DNA of 64,000 nt, taken from NCBI RefSeq assembly GCF_037392515.1, contig NC_090280.1, forward strand, positions 25,363,118 through 25,427,117. Direction: 5' to 3'. The notes beneath the pieces were generated by a model. It ran no database searches. It saw only the letters and a list, made by a program, of their open reading frames with translations, and was not told the DNA's origin. This DNA comes from Haliotis asinina (Eukaryota > Mollusca > Gastropoda > Lepetellida > Haliotidae). Shown one piece after another: positions 33,901 through 42,607 of this stretch. A program made the position numbers and the translations under genes. Every line of letters begins with the position of its first letter. Within the stretch, counting starts at the first letter, position 1.

Positions 33901-36900
33901 GACAAGCAGTGTTTAGGATTGGGTGACAAGCAGTGTTTAGGATTGGGAGACAAGCAGTGTTTATGATTGGGTGACAAGCAATGTTTAGGATTGGGTGACA
34001 AGCAGTGTTTAGGATTGGGTGACAAGCAGTGTTTAGGATTGGGTGACAAGCAGTGTTTAGGATTGGGAGACAAGCAGTGTTTAGGATTGGGTGTTTAGGA
34101 TTGGGTGACAAGCAGTGTTTAGGATTGGGTGACAAGCAGTGTTTAGGATTGGGTGACAAGCAGTGTTTAGGATTGGGTGACAAGCAGTGTTTAGGATTGG
34201 GTGACAAGCAGTGCTTAGGATTGGGTGACAAGCAGTGTTTAGGATTGGATGACAAGCAGTGTTTAGGATTGGGTGTTTAGGATTGGGTGACAAGCAGTGT
34301 TTAGGATTGGGTGACAAGCAGTGTTTAGGATTGGGTGACAAGCAGTGTTTAGGATTGGGTGACAGGCAGTGTTTAGTATTGGGTGACAAGCAGTGTATAG
34401 GATTGGGTGACTGAATGATAAGCTGTTACGTAATAGATACGTTTTCAAGTAGATCTTTAAGAATCTACCCCGTGAAAATCTAGGTTTGAAATGCTCTTCA
34501 CAAATTATTAACGGTTAGACTGTCTGCTTCATTTATGCCTGGCATCATGTCCCAGCGGCTGAAATCAATCGAGGCTCCATGTGACAACCCGCTGCCATAG
34601 CTGGGATATTGCTGAGTGCGGTGTACACACCTATAGAACCATTGGTATTATTTCTTCTTGTAATACTTAGTTTAATAGTTTCTGACTAAACACTTCTACC
34701 TACAGACTTGTATGCCAAGGTGAACAAAAAGAGAAGGCGCAGGAGAGAAGGTATAGCCCATCTTTCTATCCTTGTGGTCAGTGAGTCTCACCTTAGGTGA
34801 GGGGCGGTAGGGGTAGCCTAGTGGATAAAGCGTTCGCTCGTCATGCTGAAGATATGGATTCGATTCTCCATATGGGTTCAATGAAGCCCATTTCCGGTGT
34901 CCCCGCCGTGATGTTGATGAAATATTGCTAAAAGCGGCGTAAAGCAAATCTCACTTGAGGTGACGCTATACATGACGTCATCTATACCTCATGACGTCAT
35001 CTTAGCCCCTGACTATTTACCTCAGGGGTGTGTCCGTGTGTCTTTGTTGTGACAATGTGTGGATGTAGCTGCCGTCTAGAGCATTGACATTCACCGTGTT
35101 TGATGGTTTTCCTTTGTCATGAAAGAAACTATGGTTATGGGTGCTAATCCCCAAATATGGTTCTTTGTTTGTCAGCATCAGACCATGGGTGTTTAACACA
35201 AGCTGTAGTCAGTGTCACTGGCGGATGTACAAAAAACCCCACTTTAACAAAGATTTCAACGAAACCCGCACAGACACTTGCTGTTTTTGACATCTTCTCA
35301 TCAGGTGTCTTTGTTGTAAGAGATTACTGTAAGTGTGACATCCTACAGAAGTTTGACACCCATCCTATAGCAGCCTGTTTGGCCATTTTTCATTAATTTC
35401 CAAATGTACATGTTGAATTATTAAGTTACAAACTTGAAACTTCAACAAAATAAGTTGAAAAAAGCGAAACCCCGAATGACCCATCAAGGCCCATTCAGTA
35501 CCAATCTCACACATCTCGTCTATAGTTCGTCTACTTTGTTCTCTTTTCCACAGTCTCTGATGTTTATGCCACGGTACAGAAGGCTCAATGCAAACAGTTC
35601 ATGAACAGAGCTTACTCCGGCGCAGGGCCATCGGTAAGTGTGTACAAGAACTGTTTTCCTACAATACAAAACTGACAGGAAGATAATTTATTATCATTCA
35701 GTCAGTGTGTCGTAAAGACGTGGATACGAAATAGGCAACGTAAGGTGATGAATGAGTGAGTGAGTGAGTTTGGTTTTACGCCGCTTTCAGCAATATTCCT
35801 GCCCCGTGAGATAATGAATGCATTTGCGAAGATCGATGCTCATTATGTACACCGTTGATTTTCTCGTTCATTCATTGACGTCAACTGGTTAGTGTTGCGT
35901 AAAGCAAACCTAACATATCATAAAAGATCTGTCAACACAGAACAGCAAAAATATATGTCATCACTTGGTTCACCAGTGGATGTAAGTTAAAGAGAAGAAT
36001 TAAAAAAAACCCCTCGCAGCTGCCAAGTCGAGGCCACAGACAAAATTTTGGAACAATTATCATAATTTTTATAGTCAATGTTTTTCTTTCATTAAGAACA
36101 AACTTACGTATCACTAGCAGAAGGACAGTATTTTCTCATTACTTCTATCAATAATTTTAATGCCGATGTTGTTACATTATGTTCATATTCATTTAAGTAA
36201 TGCAAAAACTTACAAAAGTTACCAATAAGTTCAGTTCCTCATAAAAAACCAAGACCTATATGGGCATTAACCTTACAAGTCTTTTCAAAAGCCTGAACAA
36301 CACAATGTAATATATTGGATGTGTGAAGAGATATCATGTGTTTAATACATCATAATGATCCCCTGTTGAGATCATACATATGTTTGCTGTCTCCAGTCGG
36401 AAAATGCAGTTCTAATCGACTATGCAGGACCAGTCGCTGCCGAATACAACAACTGTGGCGAAACGGTAGGTGTATTATACATATCCTCCCAACTTCCGGG
36501 AAGAGACGTCCCTGATTGGCTGACACAATGCCGAAACGACTCTAAGTTGCAACGAACACAAAGAGAAAGCATGTTCTGCAGTAGTGAACTGCTTGGTTCA
36601 GTAAATGTACCAGGTGCAGATTTGGGTTCAGTCATGGAATAAATTCTCATGATAGAAATGTTCGACATTTGTAAGTGCAGTTGTGTTAAAATTTCAGAAT
36701 GATGATGGTCTGACCTACGCCGACCTTGCCCTTGAATCGCCTACCCTGATCGACGGCAAACCAATCATACACAGAAGGGAGGAGCCTGTGGTATATGAAC
36801 AGATTGACTTCGCCCTCACCCCCGGGCCACAGCTTCCGGACAAGATATGGGAGGTGGAAGTGCAGGAGGAGGAGGAGAGACGACGGTGCCTCTGGGAGTG

Positions 36901-36901
36901 A
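27892..36901 (+). CDS. Transmembrane Ig-superfamily receptor with ITIM-type tail (11 exons)
   Basis: Predicted join: 27892-27934, 28067-28420, 28752-29051, 30092-30355, 30841-30939, 31110-31125, 32150-32205, 34706-34750, 35554-35633, 36397-36465, 36698-36901. All borders are GT/AG, and phases match at every junction. The total is 1530 nt (509 residues plus stop). Order: signal peptide, three Ig-like domains each with the paired-cysteine pattern, one transmembrane helix followed by RRNRTKK, and a cytoplasmic tail with eight tyrosines, ending in LTYADL and VVYEQI. These fit the ITIM consensus and would, when phosphorylated, recruit SH2-domain phosphatases. By architecture it resembles CD22/CEACAM/Siglec-type receptors, but orthology cannot be claimed. 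It is probably a plasma-membrane receptor; cell type and ligand are unknown. The exon 2 donor (GTCAGT) is weak, and the exon 5 start has an alternative. Confidence 0.82.
28067..28420 (+). CDS. Receptor exon 2: first Ig-like domain (V-like)
   Basis: The acceptor is TATACAG. The cysteine-tryptophan pair is in IYCVW and the second cysteine in QDAGTYYCQG, spacing typical of V-like folds. There are four N-glycosylation sequons (NVS, NGS, NNS, NVT). It is a phase 1-1 exon, like the next two Ig exons. The donor GTCAGT departs from consensus at position +3, while a duplicated copy of this exon end 156 bp downstream has GTAAGT. Confidence 0.85.
28384..28700. repeat. 156-bp tandem duplication of the exon 2 end and donor
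   Basis: CTGGATGTAGACAGGTC, then GTTGTAGCACGT, occurs at 28391 and again at 28547, and the following intron sequence also matches (GCCTATAT...TATGGGCAA...GAATTCTTCAAATGT). The second copy has a perfect GTAAGT donor but no acceptor-led exon before it. Confidence 0.92.
28752..29051 (+). CDS. Receptor exon 3: second Ig-like domain
   Basis: The acceptor is TTGTTCACAG and the donor GTGAGT. The domain begins with a proline-rich linker (KPATPTITGP) and has ENVTLTC, then YIWRRDG, then GDNYSCQV, the B, C and F strand landmarks. The phase is 1-1, so it can be added or removed without frame change. Confidence 0.88.
29052..30091. other. Intron 3 of the receptor gene
   Basis: AT-rich sequence without a recognised exon or repeat family. 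A minus-strand frame at 29623-29811 has no domain. Confidence 0.6.
30092..30355 (+). CDS. Receptor exon 4: third Ig-like domain
   Basis: The acceptor is AATTATTCCAG and the donor GTAAGG. Landmarks are PLTVRCSAD, VTWWDT and SGQYTCHVNNS. Extra cysteines (CNPAC) between the B and C strands suggest an added disulphide. The phase is 1-1. Confidence 0.88.
30841..30939 (+). CDS. Receptor exon 5: transmembrane helix
   Basis: It encodes about 22 hydrophobic residues (AACSVLIVVIAFVIVAVVF) then RRNRTKK as a stop-transfer signal. The acceptor GGTGTAG at 30834-30840 keeps phase 1. An alternative AG at about 30812 would add the ARKLIESGV segment. The upstream GTTGCAGCACGTAAG resembles the end of exon 2 with its donor, a possible relic of exon duplication. 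Confidence 0.78.
31110..31125 (+). CDS. Receptor exon 6: 16-nt microexon
   Basis: It lies between TTTCAG and GTGAGG borders. It carries GGKVY and moves the phase from 1 to 2, which exon 7 requires. This phase match is the main support; transcript data would settle it. Confidence 0.55.
31204..31905. repeat. 26-bp minisatellite in intron 6
   Basis: The unit is approximately TTAAGGTACAGTTTTACTCC then TACAAG, repeated with variation; for example TTAAGG at 31691 and 31717 is 26 bp apart. It is interrupted by an interspersed element at about 31455-31640. Confidence 0.93.
31455..31640. mobile_element. Interspersed repeat inside the 26-bp array
   Basis: It begins TTATTATTGGATATTTATAT followed by AGCGCACATATCCATGCA. 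A related start, TTATTACTGGATATTTATAC, is at 59527, so it is a dispersed element. It splits the minisatellite into two parts. Confidence 0.7.
32150..32205 (+). CDS. Receptor exon 7: juxtamembrane tail
   Basis: The acceptor is GTCTTTTAG and the donor GTAAGT. It is hydrophilic (AGDRSMADNEAQFQQDPSG) and has no tyrosine. The phase is 2 to 1. Confidence 0.7.
32350..32520 (+). mobile_element. SINE (tRNA-like abalone type) in intron 7
   Basis: It begins GTGAGTTTAGTTATACG, has CACCAGAAATGGATTTCAC and ends near GTAGCTACCCCACTGTCCC, aligning with the family seen at 42452-42607. It is diverged. Confidence 0.75.
32818..33030. repeat. C-rich imperfect repeat in intron 7
   Basis: ACCCCAACC/CCAACCGCCACACGCCAT-type segments recur three to four times, with a C15-16 run near 32980-32996. 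Proline-rich and glycine-rich frames here are artefacts of composition. Confidence 0.85.
33355..33520 (-). mobile_element. SINE, minus orientation, intron 7
   Basis: The plus strand reads GGTGGCCCAGTGGCTAAAGC, then CCAGGGTTCCATTCCC (B-box-like), then TTTCTGGTGTCCCCCACC and CTAAAAGCGGCGTAAAT. This is the reverse complement of the GTGAGTGAG SINE and shows its tRNA-like head. Confidence 0.85.
33755..34412. repeat. 24-bp minisatellite in intron 7
   Basis: About 27 units of GACAAGCAGTGTTTAGGATT plus GGGT, with occasional 12-bp partial units (GGGTGTTTAGGATT). It is highly uniform. Since 24 is a multiple of 3, several frames are open (DKQCLGLG on plus, HPILNTAC on minus). It is not an exon: joined in the receptor phase, the acceptor-like AG at about 33740 leads to a stop within five codons. 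Confidence 0.95.
34537..34640 (+). mobile_element. SINE fragment ((CACT)n-tail type)
   Basis: CCGCTGCCATAGCTGGGATA followed by TTGCTGAGTGCGGTGTA matches the 3' part of the 13112-13386 SINE. No tail remains. Confidence 0.65.
34706..34750 (+). CDS. Receptor exon 8: DLYAKV motif
   Basis: The acceptor is CTACCTACAG and the donor GTATAG. It encodes DLYAKVNKKRRRRRE, a YxxV tyrosine followed by a very basic run that could act as a membrane-surface or nuclear-localisation segment. The phase is 1-1. Confidence 0.68.
34803..34965 (-). mobile_element. SINE, minus orientation, intron 8
   Basis: The plus strand reads GGGTAGCCTAGTGGATAAAG (A-box-like), ATGGATTCGATTCTCC (B-box-like), then TTTCCGGTGTCCCCGCC and CTAAAAGCGGCGTAAAGC. 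It follows exon 8 closely. Confidence 0.88.
35554..35633 (+). CDS. Receptor exon 9: DVYATV motif
   Basis: The acceptor has a strong pyrimidine tract (CTCTTTTCCACAG), and the donor is GTAAGT. It encodes SDVYATVQKAQCKQF, closely resembling the motif in exon 8, so the two exons may be duplicates. The phase is 1 to 0. Confidence 0.75.
35750..35910 (+). mobile_element. Chimeric SINE fragment, intron 9
   Basis: It starts GTGAGTGAGTGAGTTTGG and TTTTACGCCGC, then changes to AAGATCGATGCTCATTATG, which belongs to the (CACT)n-type SINE. It may be a recombined or nested pair. Confidence 0.6.
36397..36465 (+). CDS. Receptor exon 10: IDYAGP and EYNN motifs
   Basis: The acceptor is TGCTGTCTCCAG and the donor GTAGGT. 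It encodes 23 residues with two tyrosines. EYNN fits the YxN pattern recognised by Grb2-type SH2 domains. The phase is 0-0. Confidence 0.72.
36698..36901 (+). CDS. Receptor exon 11: terminal exon with two ITIMs
   Basis: The acceptor is AAAATTTCAG. It encodes GLTYADLALES, then after about 20 residues PVVYEQIDFAL. Both fit [I/V/L/S]xYxx[L/I/V]; the spacing is too long for an ITAM. The C-terminus enters a ~90-bp tandem repeat whose later copies encode ASGSEDER-type peptides in another frame. In the receptor frame the protein ends RRCLWE and then TGA. Confidence 0.82.
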   Translation, partial: NDDGLTYADLALESPTLIDGKPIIHRREEPVVYEQIDFALTPGPQLPDKIWEVEVQEEEERRRCLWE

Positions 36902-37135
36902 AGATGAATGAACCTTGAGAATCTCCAGCTGCAGGACAAGACCATGGATCTGGAGGAGCTGGCGGAGGGAGACTGTGCTTCTGGGAGTGAAGATGAAAGA
37001 ACCTTGAGAATCTCCATCCGGACAAGACCTTTCGAGGTTGAAGAGCTGGAGGAGGGAGGATTTGCTTCTGGAAGTGAAGATGAAAGACACTTGAGAATCT
37101 CCAGCTTCTGGACAAGACCTGAGAGGTTGAATCTC
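36839..37135. repeat. ~90-bp tandem repeat spanning the receptor stop codon
   Basis: GACAAG landmarks are at 36839, 36935, 37021 and 37111 (96, 86 and 90 bp apart), each followed by a GGAGG-rich segment, TCTGGGAGTGAAGATGA and TTGAGAATCTCCA. Later units encode ASGSEDER-LRIS in one frame, while the first unit ends the receptor by TGA. Confidence 0.92.
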
Positions 37136-37165
37136 AGAGTCTCAAGGTTACATTGCGAAACATAA

Positions 37166-38636
37166 CTAACATTTAATGGAATCATTTAGATAAGCAAATA
37201 TGCTTTGAAAGCTGAATAGAACATTGGTATAAAAAGAGAGAGTGTGTGTGTGAGAGAGAGTGGGTGGGTGCGTAACTATTGGCTTCTTTATAATGATCCA
37301 CGGAAATTGAATCCAGTGGTTCCTTTGCGAATTAGGTACATCACAAGTTTTCACAACTAAGGAACGTTATATATTCCCTAAATGTACGTATTTAAACCTA
37401 CATTTACACGTTCGCAATCTGCATCAAACTAGCATCTACCATTAAGGGGGTACCCCGTCGAGAGTGTATCTGTCTGTTTTCATTTCCACCGGTACTTTTA
37501 TATACAAGGTTGTGCACTGACCGTAGGGAGAGAAATAACAGCTTTATAATTCACTTGCAAAGATGACCAGTTTACTTGAGCATTATCATGACATCATTTT
37601 CTTCCCTCATACGTAGTAGGGAATCTACCTCCTTTATTTTTTGTCGAAATACAAAAAGTTGTGAAAGTTAGTGTCAAACGGTTGTTGTATTTTTGGGAAC
37701 TCATATAACGCTTGGCATCGTATTGTTCATATACTATAAGCATTTAGTCTTTATAGAGGCTCATACAACGTTTGGCATCTTGCTGATCATACATGTGTGG
37801 CATCTTGGTGTTTGAATAGGCATGGCGTATTGCCTCTTTGGTCGGCATGCTAGAAGTTCAGAAGATGAAGAATGAGGATATTTATTATGGAAGTACAACT
37901 TCATTATGCTTTGCTAGACAACGACATTAGAATCTATGTCGAACGTCGCCTATACATAATATAAAGAGGTTGTCTATCCATAACAACTGTCTTCATTCTT
38001 CATGGCGTATTGGTTGTTCATAAGCCAGAGAGTTTTCTTTCAAATATGTTAATATGTGTTTTGATCTTTTTTTTACTGGAAACGGCATTTCATCAGTTCT
38101 TTATTTTTGTGTTTTGTTATTCATGTACGTTATGCATGTGAGACGAACATTTTATTCAGTACCTTAGTGTGGAGCAATGCAGGGTAAATCAACCTTTATC
38201 TACGTCGACCTCTGTGATGAGGGGTTTAAATACGGTAGTACTTACAGGACTGTATGTTGTAAGATTAGTGTGCCGTGATGCAGATCTGTTCCGTTAACTT
38301 CACGGTTACTTGTATATAGATCTTTACATATTTACTCTGTAAGTAACTTAACCGTGTTTCATGTTCTCTTATGATGACATTCTCTATTTTTTTCATCACA
38401 TTTCATCAAAGCAGGTGTTCGTATTCACTAAGATTACTGTTAACCGTCATGCATACGGTGTAGACAACATTTTTTTACGAATTCAGTTTTATGAAACAAT
38501 TCATAAGAAGGTGTATATGGTTTGTGTTTGATTAGGTTTTAATACATAAAACGAATATTTTGGACATTCACCACTGAGCCTTTGCAAGGATTGTAAGACA
38601 CCATTACAGACAGGGTAGCCGTACCCGTGGACACAT
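37166..38636. other. Probable 3' UTR or downstream non-coding DNA
   Basis: No gene is seen. It contains a (GTGA)-rich microsatellite at about 37238-37270 and two to three imperfect repeats of a CATACAACGTTTGGCATCTT-type motif at 37700-37810. Confidence 0.5.
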
Positions 38637-39260
38637 GTCACTGCTGTTCACGATGACGTTGCCATGTCGTCATCTCAAATTCAGTGAGCTATAAACAAAT
38701 CAAAATTGAACAACATTCTGCATGGCAGTTTGTTAGGTTCTTTATATATGTACACGTGGGCGATAAGGTATGAACGTTACGTTCACCTTAGCGCAATGTC
38801 TGTCACATGTCTCTGTTACGTAGGAATTACGGTCAGCTGAGCGTTACAACAGCCCAAGCCTTTGTTAAGGTATGTAAGCTACGATCGCCTTAGTGCTGAA
38901 GTTGTGTTACGTATTTGTAAAGGTATGAAAGTTACGGTCACCTCGGCACTATAACCGTCGTAAGTCTATGTTTAGGTATGGAAGTTACGATCGCCTTACC
39001 GCTGAGTTTGTGTTACTTCTATGTTAAGGTTTGGAAGCTGAGGTCTAAGATAGTCGGATGTCTATGTTAAGCTATGGGTGACGGTATACGTGTCACTGAT
39101 GTTATGTTGACATTGGAATGTCGTCATCTCAATATGTATAAAACAATTCAAAACCGCATGGACGTTAGATATGTTCCTTTTGTGTAATGATATATACGTA
39201 AAGGAAGGCGTTATCTCCACCTTTTGAGAAATGTCGCACTGAAGAATACCTGGTGCATTC
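38637..39260. repeat. ~53-bp tandem repeat between duplicated flanks
   Basis: AAGGTATG-type landmarks fall at about 38765, 38818, 38867, 38920, 38973 and 39025. Units carry GAAGTTACGATCGCCTTA then GCGCTGAG. The outer flanks are similar: GTCACTGCTGTTCACGATGA at 38637 and GTCACTGATGTTATGTTGAC at about 39091. Two further units lie at 43205-43310. Confidence 0.8.
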
Positions 39261-39359
39261 ATTCTTGGCACCCGACCCAAATGTTGACCAGAGTAACGTC
39301 TAGCACTACCATTATTATATCATTATATTAATGTCAATTTGTTTCTCTCCCAGGAGAGC

Positions 39360-39600
39360 ATGGAGAACTGGGCCTCCTTCCACGAAACTCTTAGTGATCG
39401 TAAGTCACTAAGGTTAAAGAAAGGGAGTTAAGGTTCACCTTAGTAAAAGTAGATTTGTGAAAGAAGCCCCTGTGGTATGCTGTAGTTAGTTTCCATACCT
39501 ATTCTACTAGTCGTTAAACATGGAATGTGACAATCCTCAAATTATTTTTATTCTATATTTGCTATTTTGCAATAGATGTATATGGTAAATAAATGCTTGA
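39360..39600. repeat. Small palindromic element and candidate poly(A) signal
   Basis: CTTAGTGATCGTAAGTCACTAAG (39390-39412) is a near-perfect hairpin set in TTCCACGAAACT...TTTGTGAAAGAA arms, a MITE-like design. AATAAA at about 39588 could end a long receptor transcript, but it lies 2.7 kb beyond the stop and is unproven. Confidence 0.5.
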
Positions 39601-39619
39601 GCAAATAGAGTTTTTGTTA

Positions 39620-40110
39620 CACTCGGCAATGCCACCAAGAGGGTGTGTGACGCCAAGGCATTCCAGCAACAAGTTTCCCGCCTATTCGGTGATGGCGAGA
39701 TGTCCTGTACGTAGTGCTCAGGTCACCATCAGTTGTAGTTAAACACCGTCGAGCTCGGACAGTCCATTGGTGGGTCACCGTGTTTGGCAATTTGACTCCT
39801 GAAAGTTCCTAAGACTTCGGTCCTGCTCCGCCACAAAGCACATGGGGAAACCATGTGGTCTCACCTTAGGCATGTGAGTTTGTTCAAATTTGCCTCTGTT
39901 CACCCAGCAGTAAATGGGTACCCGTGAGGTAATGTCCTCTCTATCTATAACCTCTATATCCTCTAATCTATAACCTTGTAGCGCCTAGGAGGCAGCTTGG
40001 GTTATCCGGGGTGATGATAATCAGATTCTGATTACAGCGTCGAGTGAGCAACGAGTCAGATGGATACTAGGCGCCATGTAAGTGAATTATTATCATTATT
40101 ATCATTCTCT
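39620..40110. mobile_element. Interspersed repeat, SINE-like
   Basis: It contains ACCCAGCAGTAAATGGGTAC and GTAGCGCCTAGGAGGC, then ends in ATTATTATCATTATTATCA-type sequence. This is a pattern I recognise from dispersed repeats in marine invertebrates. The family name is uncertain. Confidence 0.55.
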
Positions 40111-41037
40111 TTCCCTGGTACAATAATTCAAAGGGATGCCTATGCGCATACTGTTAAGTTCCAGCTGTCCGTGTGTGAGTTAGATTAGTTTTACGCAGCT
40201 ATTATCAGCAATATCCCGACTGGGGGCACCAAATGGGCTTCACGCATTGCACCCATGTGCGGAATCGGCGTGACGGTCTTAGGAGTGACATTGTAACACC
40301 TATTCTGTCACCGCATGTCGGAGGGGACTATACCTGGATCCTATAGAAGGGATGTTACTTCGTGCCTATCAGTACCTAACAACTGTTTGATCGAGATATC
40401 ACTCTGTAGATTAAAGACATTTTACTGCGTAAGGTATTCTTGTATTCACTGTTCATCATGGCGTGTTTTACTCAGATGTAGTCTGGGTGGGTTTGGTGTA
40501 ACTTGAAGAATTATGAATTATGAATTGAATCAGTTGTAGTTTCGCGACAACACCTTCCCGGCAAGACTTTGTTCAAAAGAGCTATCTTATCACTGAAACG
40601 ATCCCATACTCAAGGTCAACGCTCATAGTCCTAAGACCGATTTGCAGAAACCAGACTGGATAATGAATTTTTAGAAAGCGTGTGCGTTCATTTTGTATGA
40701 GTGTGGTAATTAATACATAGACACATAGGAATCGCATGGTTATCCTTTCCCAGACCCGTCTAGTCCGATAGTCAAAATTGGATAATTACCATGGCAGCAG
40801 ACCTTATTGTCATGACAACGCATCCTGTCTCACAATAGTGTCGTCTACACCACATGACCATATTACTACACTTATCGCGGGTCATGATGACCTTAGTGAT
40901 ACAAAACTAATACCCTCATGCCGTCAGTGATCTGCACGCATGTAATGAGAACTCTACAAATCTAGTTGATCGTACCTTAATTATGCCTTTATTATATTGA
41001 TAAGCCTAAAAATTTTAGGGTCGTGCGTTTTTATTCT
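40111..41037. other. Non-coding DNA with a partial SINE
   Basis: A SINE fragment at about 40163-40290 reads GTGTGAGTTAGATTAGTTTT, ACGCAGC and then CACCAAATGGGCTTCACGC. No exon is recognised elsewhere. Confidence 0.6.
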
Positions 41038-41180
41038 TGACATTTCAGGATAATAAGTTGAAATTTCAAGATACGTATTACAGATATGTTGAAATTTCAA
41101 GATAAGAGGTTGAAATCTCGGGATTGTTATCTAGAACTTTTCATTTAATATCTTGAAATTTCAGTTTAATATGTTGATGC
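41038..41180. repeat. Self-complementary TTGAAATTTCAAGAT repeat
   Basis: Five degenerate copies of AAGTTGAAATTTCAAGATA occur in 140 bp, some inverted (TATCTTGAAATTTCAG). Each unit is nearly its own reverse complement. Similar motifs are dispersed in other marine animal genomes, from memory. Confidence 0.8.
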
Positions 41181-42124
41181 TGTCAAGAAAAAACTTCATA
41201 TTGCCCTAAACAGCTTCCGTATAGAAGGTCTCTACAGAGAGGGCTTTGAATTTACTGATTTTCTTCAGTCGTGACTTTCAGTAATGTATGAAGACACGAA
41301 TCAATTTCGTATTCATATACCCGCATGCTTCTCTACAGTTGACTCAATATTCAGTCCAAATATGGGTCAAATTTCCTTCCTTGTATCAGACCGGACAAAG
41401 CTGCCTCACACCGAATAACTCATCCCTGGGTGCCCCTTGTGGTTGACCTTACACATGTGAAACTACCCCAAACAACCCACGTCTGCTCAAAAGGAAATAT
41501 GTCCTTGTTCATTATGTATCAAGGCTGCTGTCAGTTTCACATTTCTTCTTTACCACACACAAGACACCGTAATGTTGATAACAGTGGTGCGGGTGTTCGG
41601 TCGCCATGGTTACAGCGATAACCTGGACTACGAATGTCGGCATCGTGTTGATTTTGTTAGAAAGAGTAATATTACATACCAGTAACAGTTTATTCATAAT
41701 TCATACCTGAATATGTTCATGAAGTGACATTGATTTCATGTCATTTAGATAATTGCTCACGTGATGAATCCCAGGAAATGAAGCTGCTGTGATTCACCAA
41801 GTCTGAAAGATAAGTAATCGCTGTCATGGACACCAGGACATTGTCATTGAGACAAAACACAATATTTTGCGTCCGTTACGAAACAATCATACACAGGTCG
41901 TATTCTGATATTCTGTAGTTTGTCCCACATGCAAAGTGCTCTTCCGTATCGAGACTGATCACACTTAGGTGACCCGATCACATCCAAGATATGGTGTTTG
42001 TGTGTGTGTGGTGGTGGGGTTATCTTGTTGTGCACTGGTTAGCCATTGTTCCAAAGTTACACCTCTTATGACAAGCACGGGTTACTGAAGACCAATTCTA
42101 ACTCGGATCTTCACGGGTAGTGAA
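41181..42124. other. Non-coding DNA
   Basis: No gene is recognised. Short frames at 41430-41697 overlap on both strands and show no domain. Confidence 0.55.
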
Positions 42125-42607
42125 GTGTGCGTTTAGTTTTACGCCGCTTTTATTAAGGCGGACACCAGTCTTGACTCAACGTACCCATTCCTACATTTGA
42201 GAAACGAACCCGAGTCCTCAGAGAGAGGCTTTAATAACTCATAAAACGACTGACATTTACAAGTGTTCAGGTGACAAATCGGCAGTTTTGCACACTGGCT
42301 GTGACATGTGCAGCTGACACATTTCTGACTCATAAAGGTTCAAATCACATTCACGTCTAACTGACTAATGAGCCGGAAACATGCCTGACATGGAAAACAT
42401 CCGTGCAAACCAGCACATGAATGTACAAACGTACATTTCAGAAATAGCAAGTTAGGTTTTACACCGCTTTTAGCGATATTCTAGCAATATTACGCGGGGA
42501 ACAACAGGAATGGATTTCACACATTGTGCGCATGTAGGGAATCGAACTCAGGTCCTCAGTACCGTGACGAGCGAACGCTTTGACCACAAGACTACCCCAC
42601 CGCCCCA
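42125..42607 (+). mobile_element. Two SINE copies (42125-42245 and 42452-42607)
   Basis: The first is degenerate (GTTTAGTTTTACGCCGCTTT, then GAAACGAACCCGAGTCCTC). The second is nearly complete (GTTAGGTTTTACACCGC, then GGAATCGAACTCAGGTCC, ACGAGCGAACGCTTTGACC, ending GACTACCCCACCGCCCC). Confidence 0.85.

Noticed and set aside
33740..34412. The 24-bp array as a receptor exon encoding DKQCLGLG repeats
   Set aside because: Joining at the only nearby acceptor in the correct phase meets a stop within five codons, and the flanking exons already join in phase without it.
36686..37185. Three overlapping minus-strand frames rich in Ser and Leu
   Set aside because: They are antisense shadows of the GA-rich terminal exon and its 90-bp repeat.
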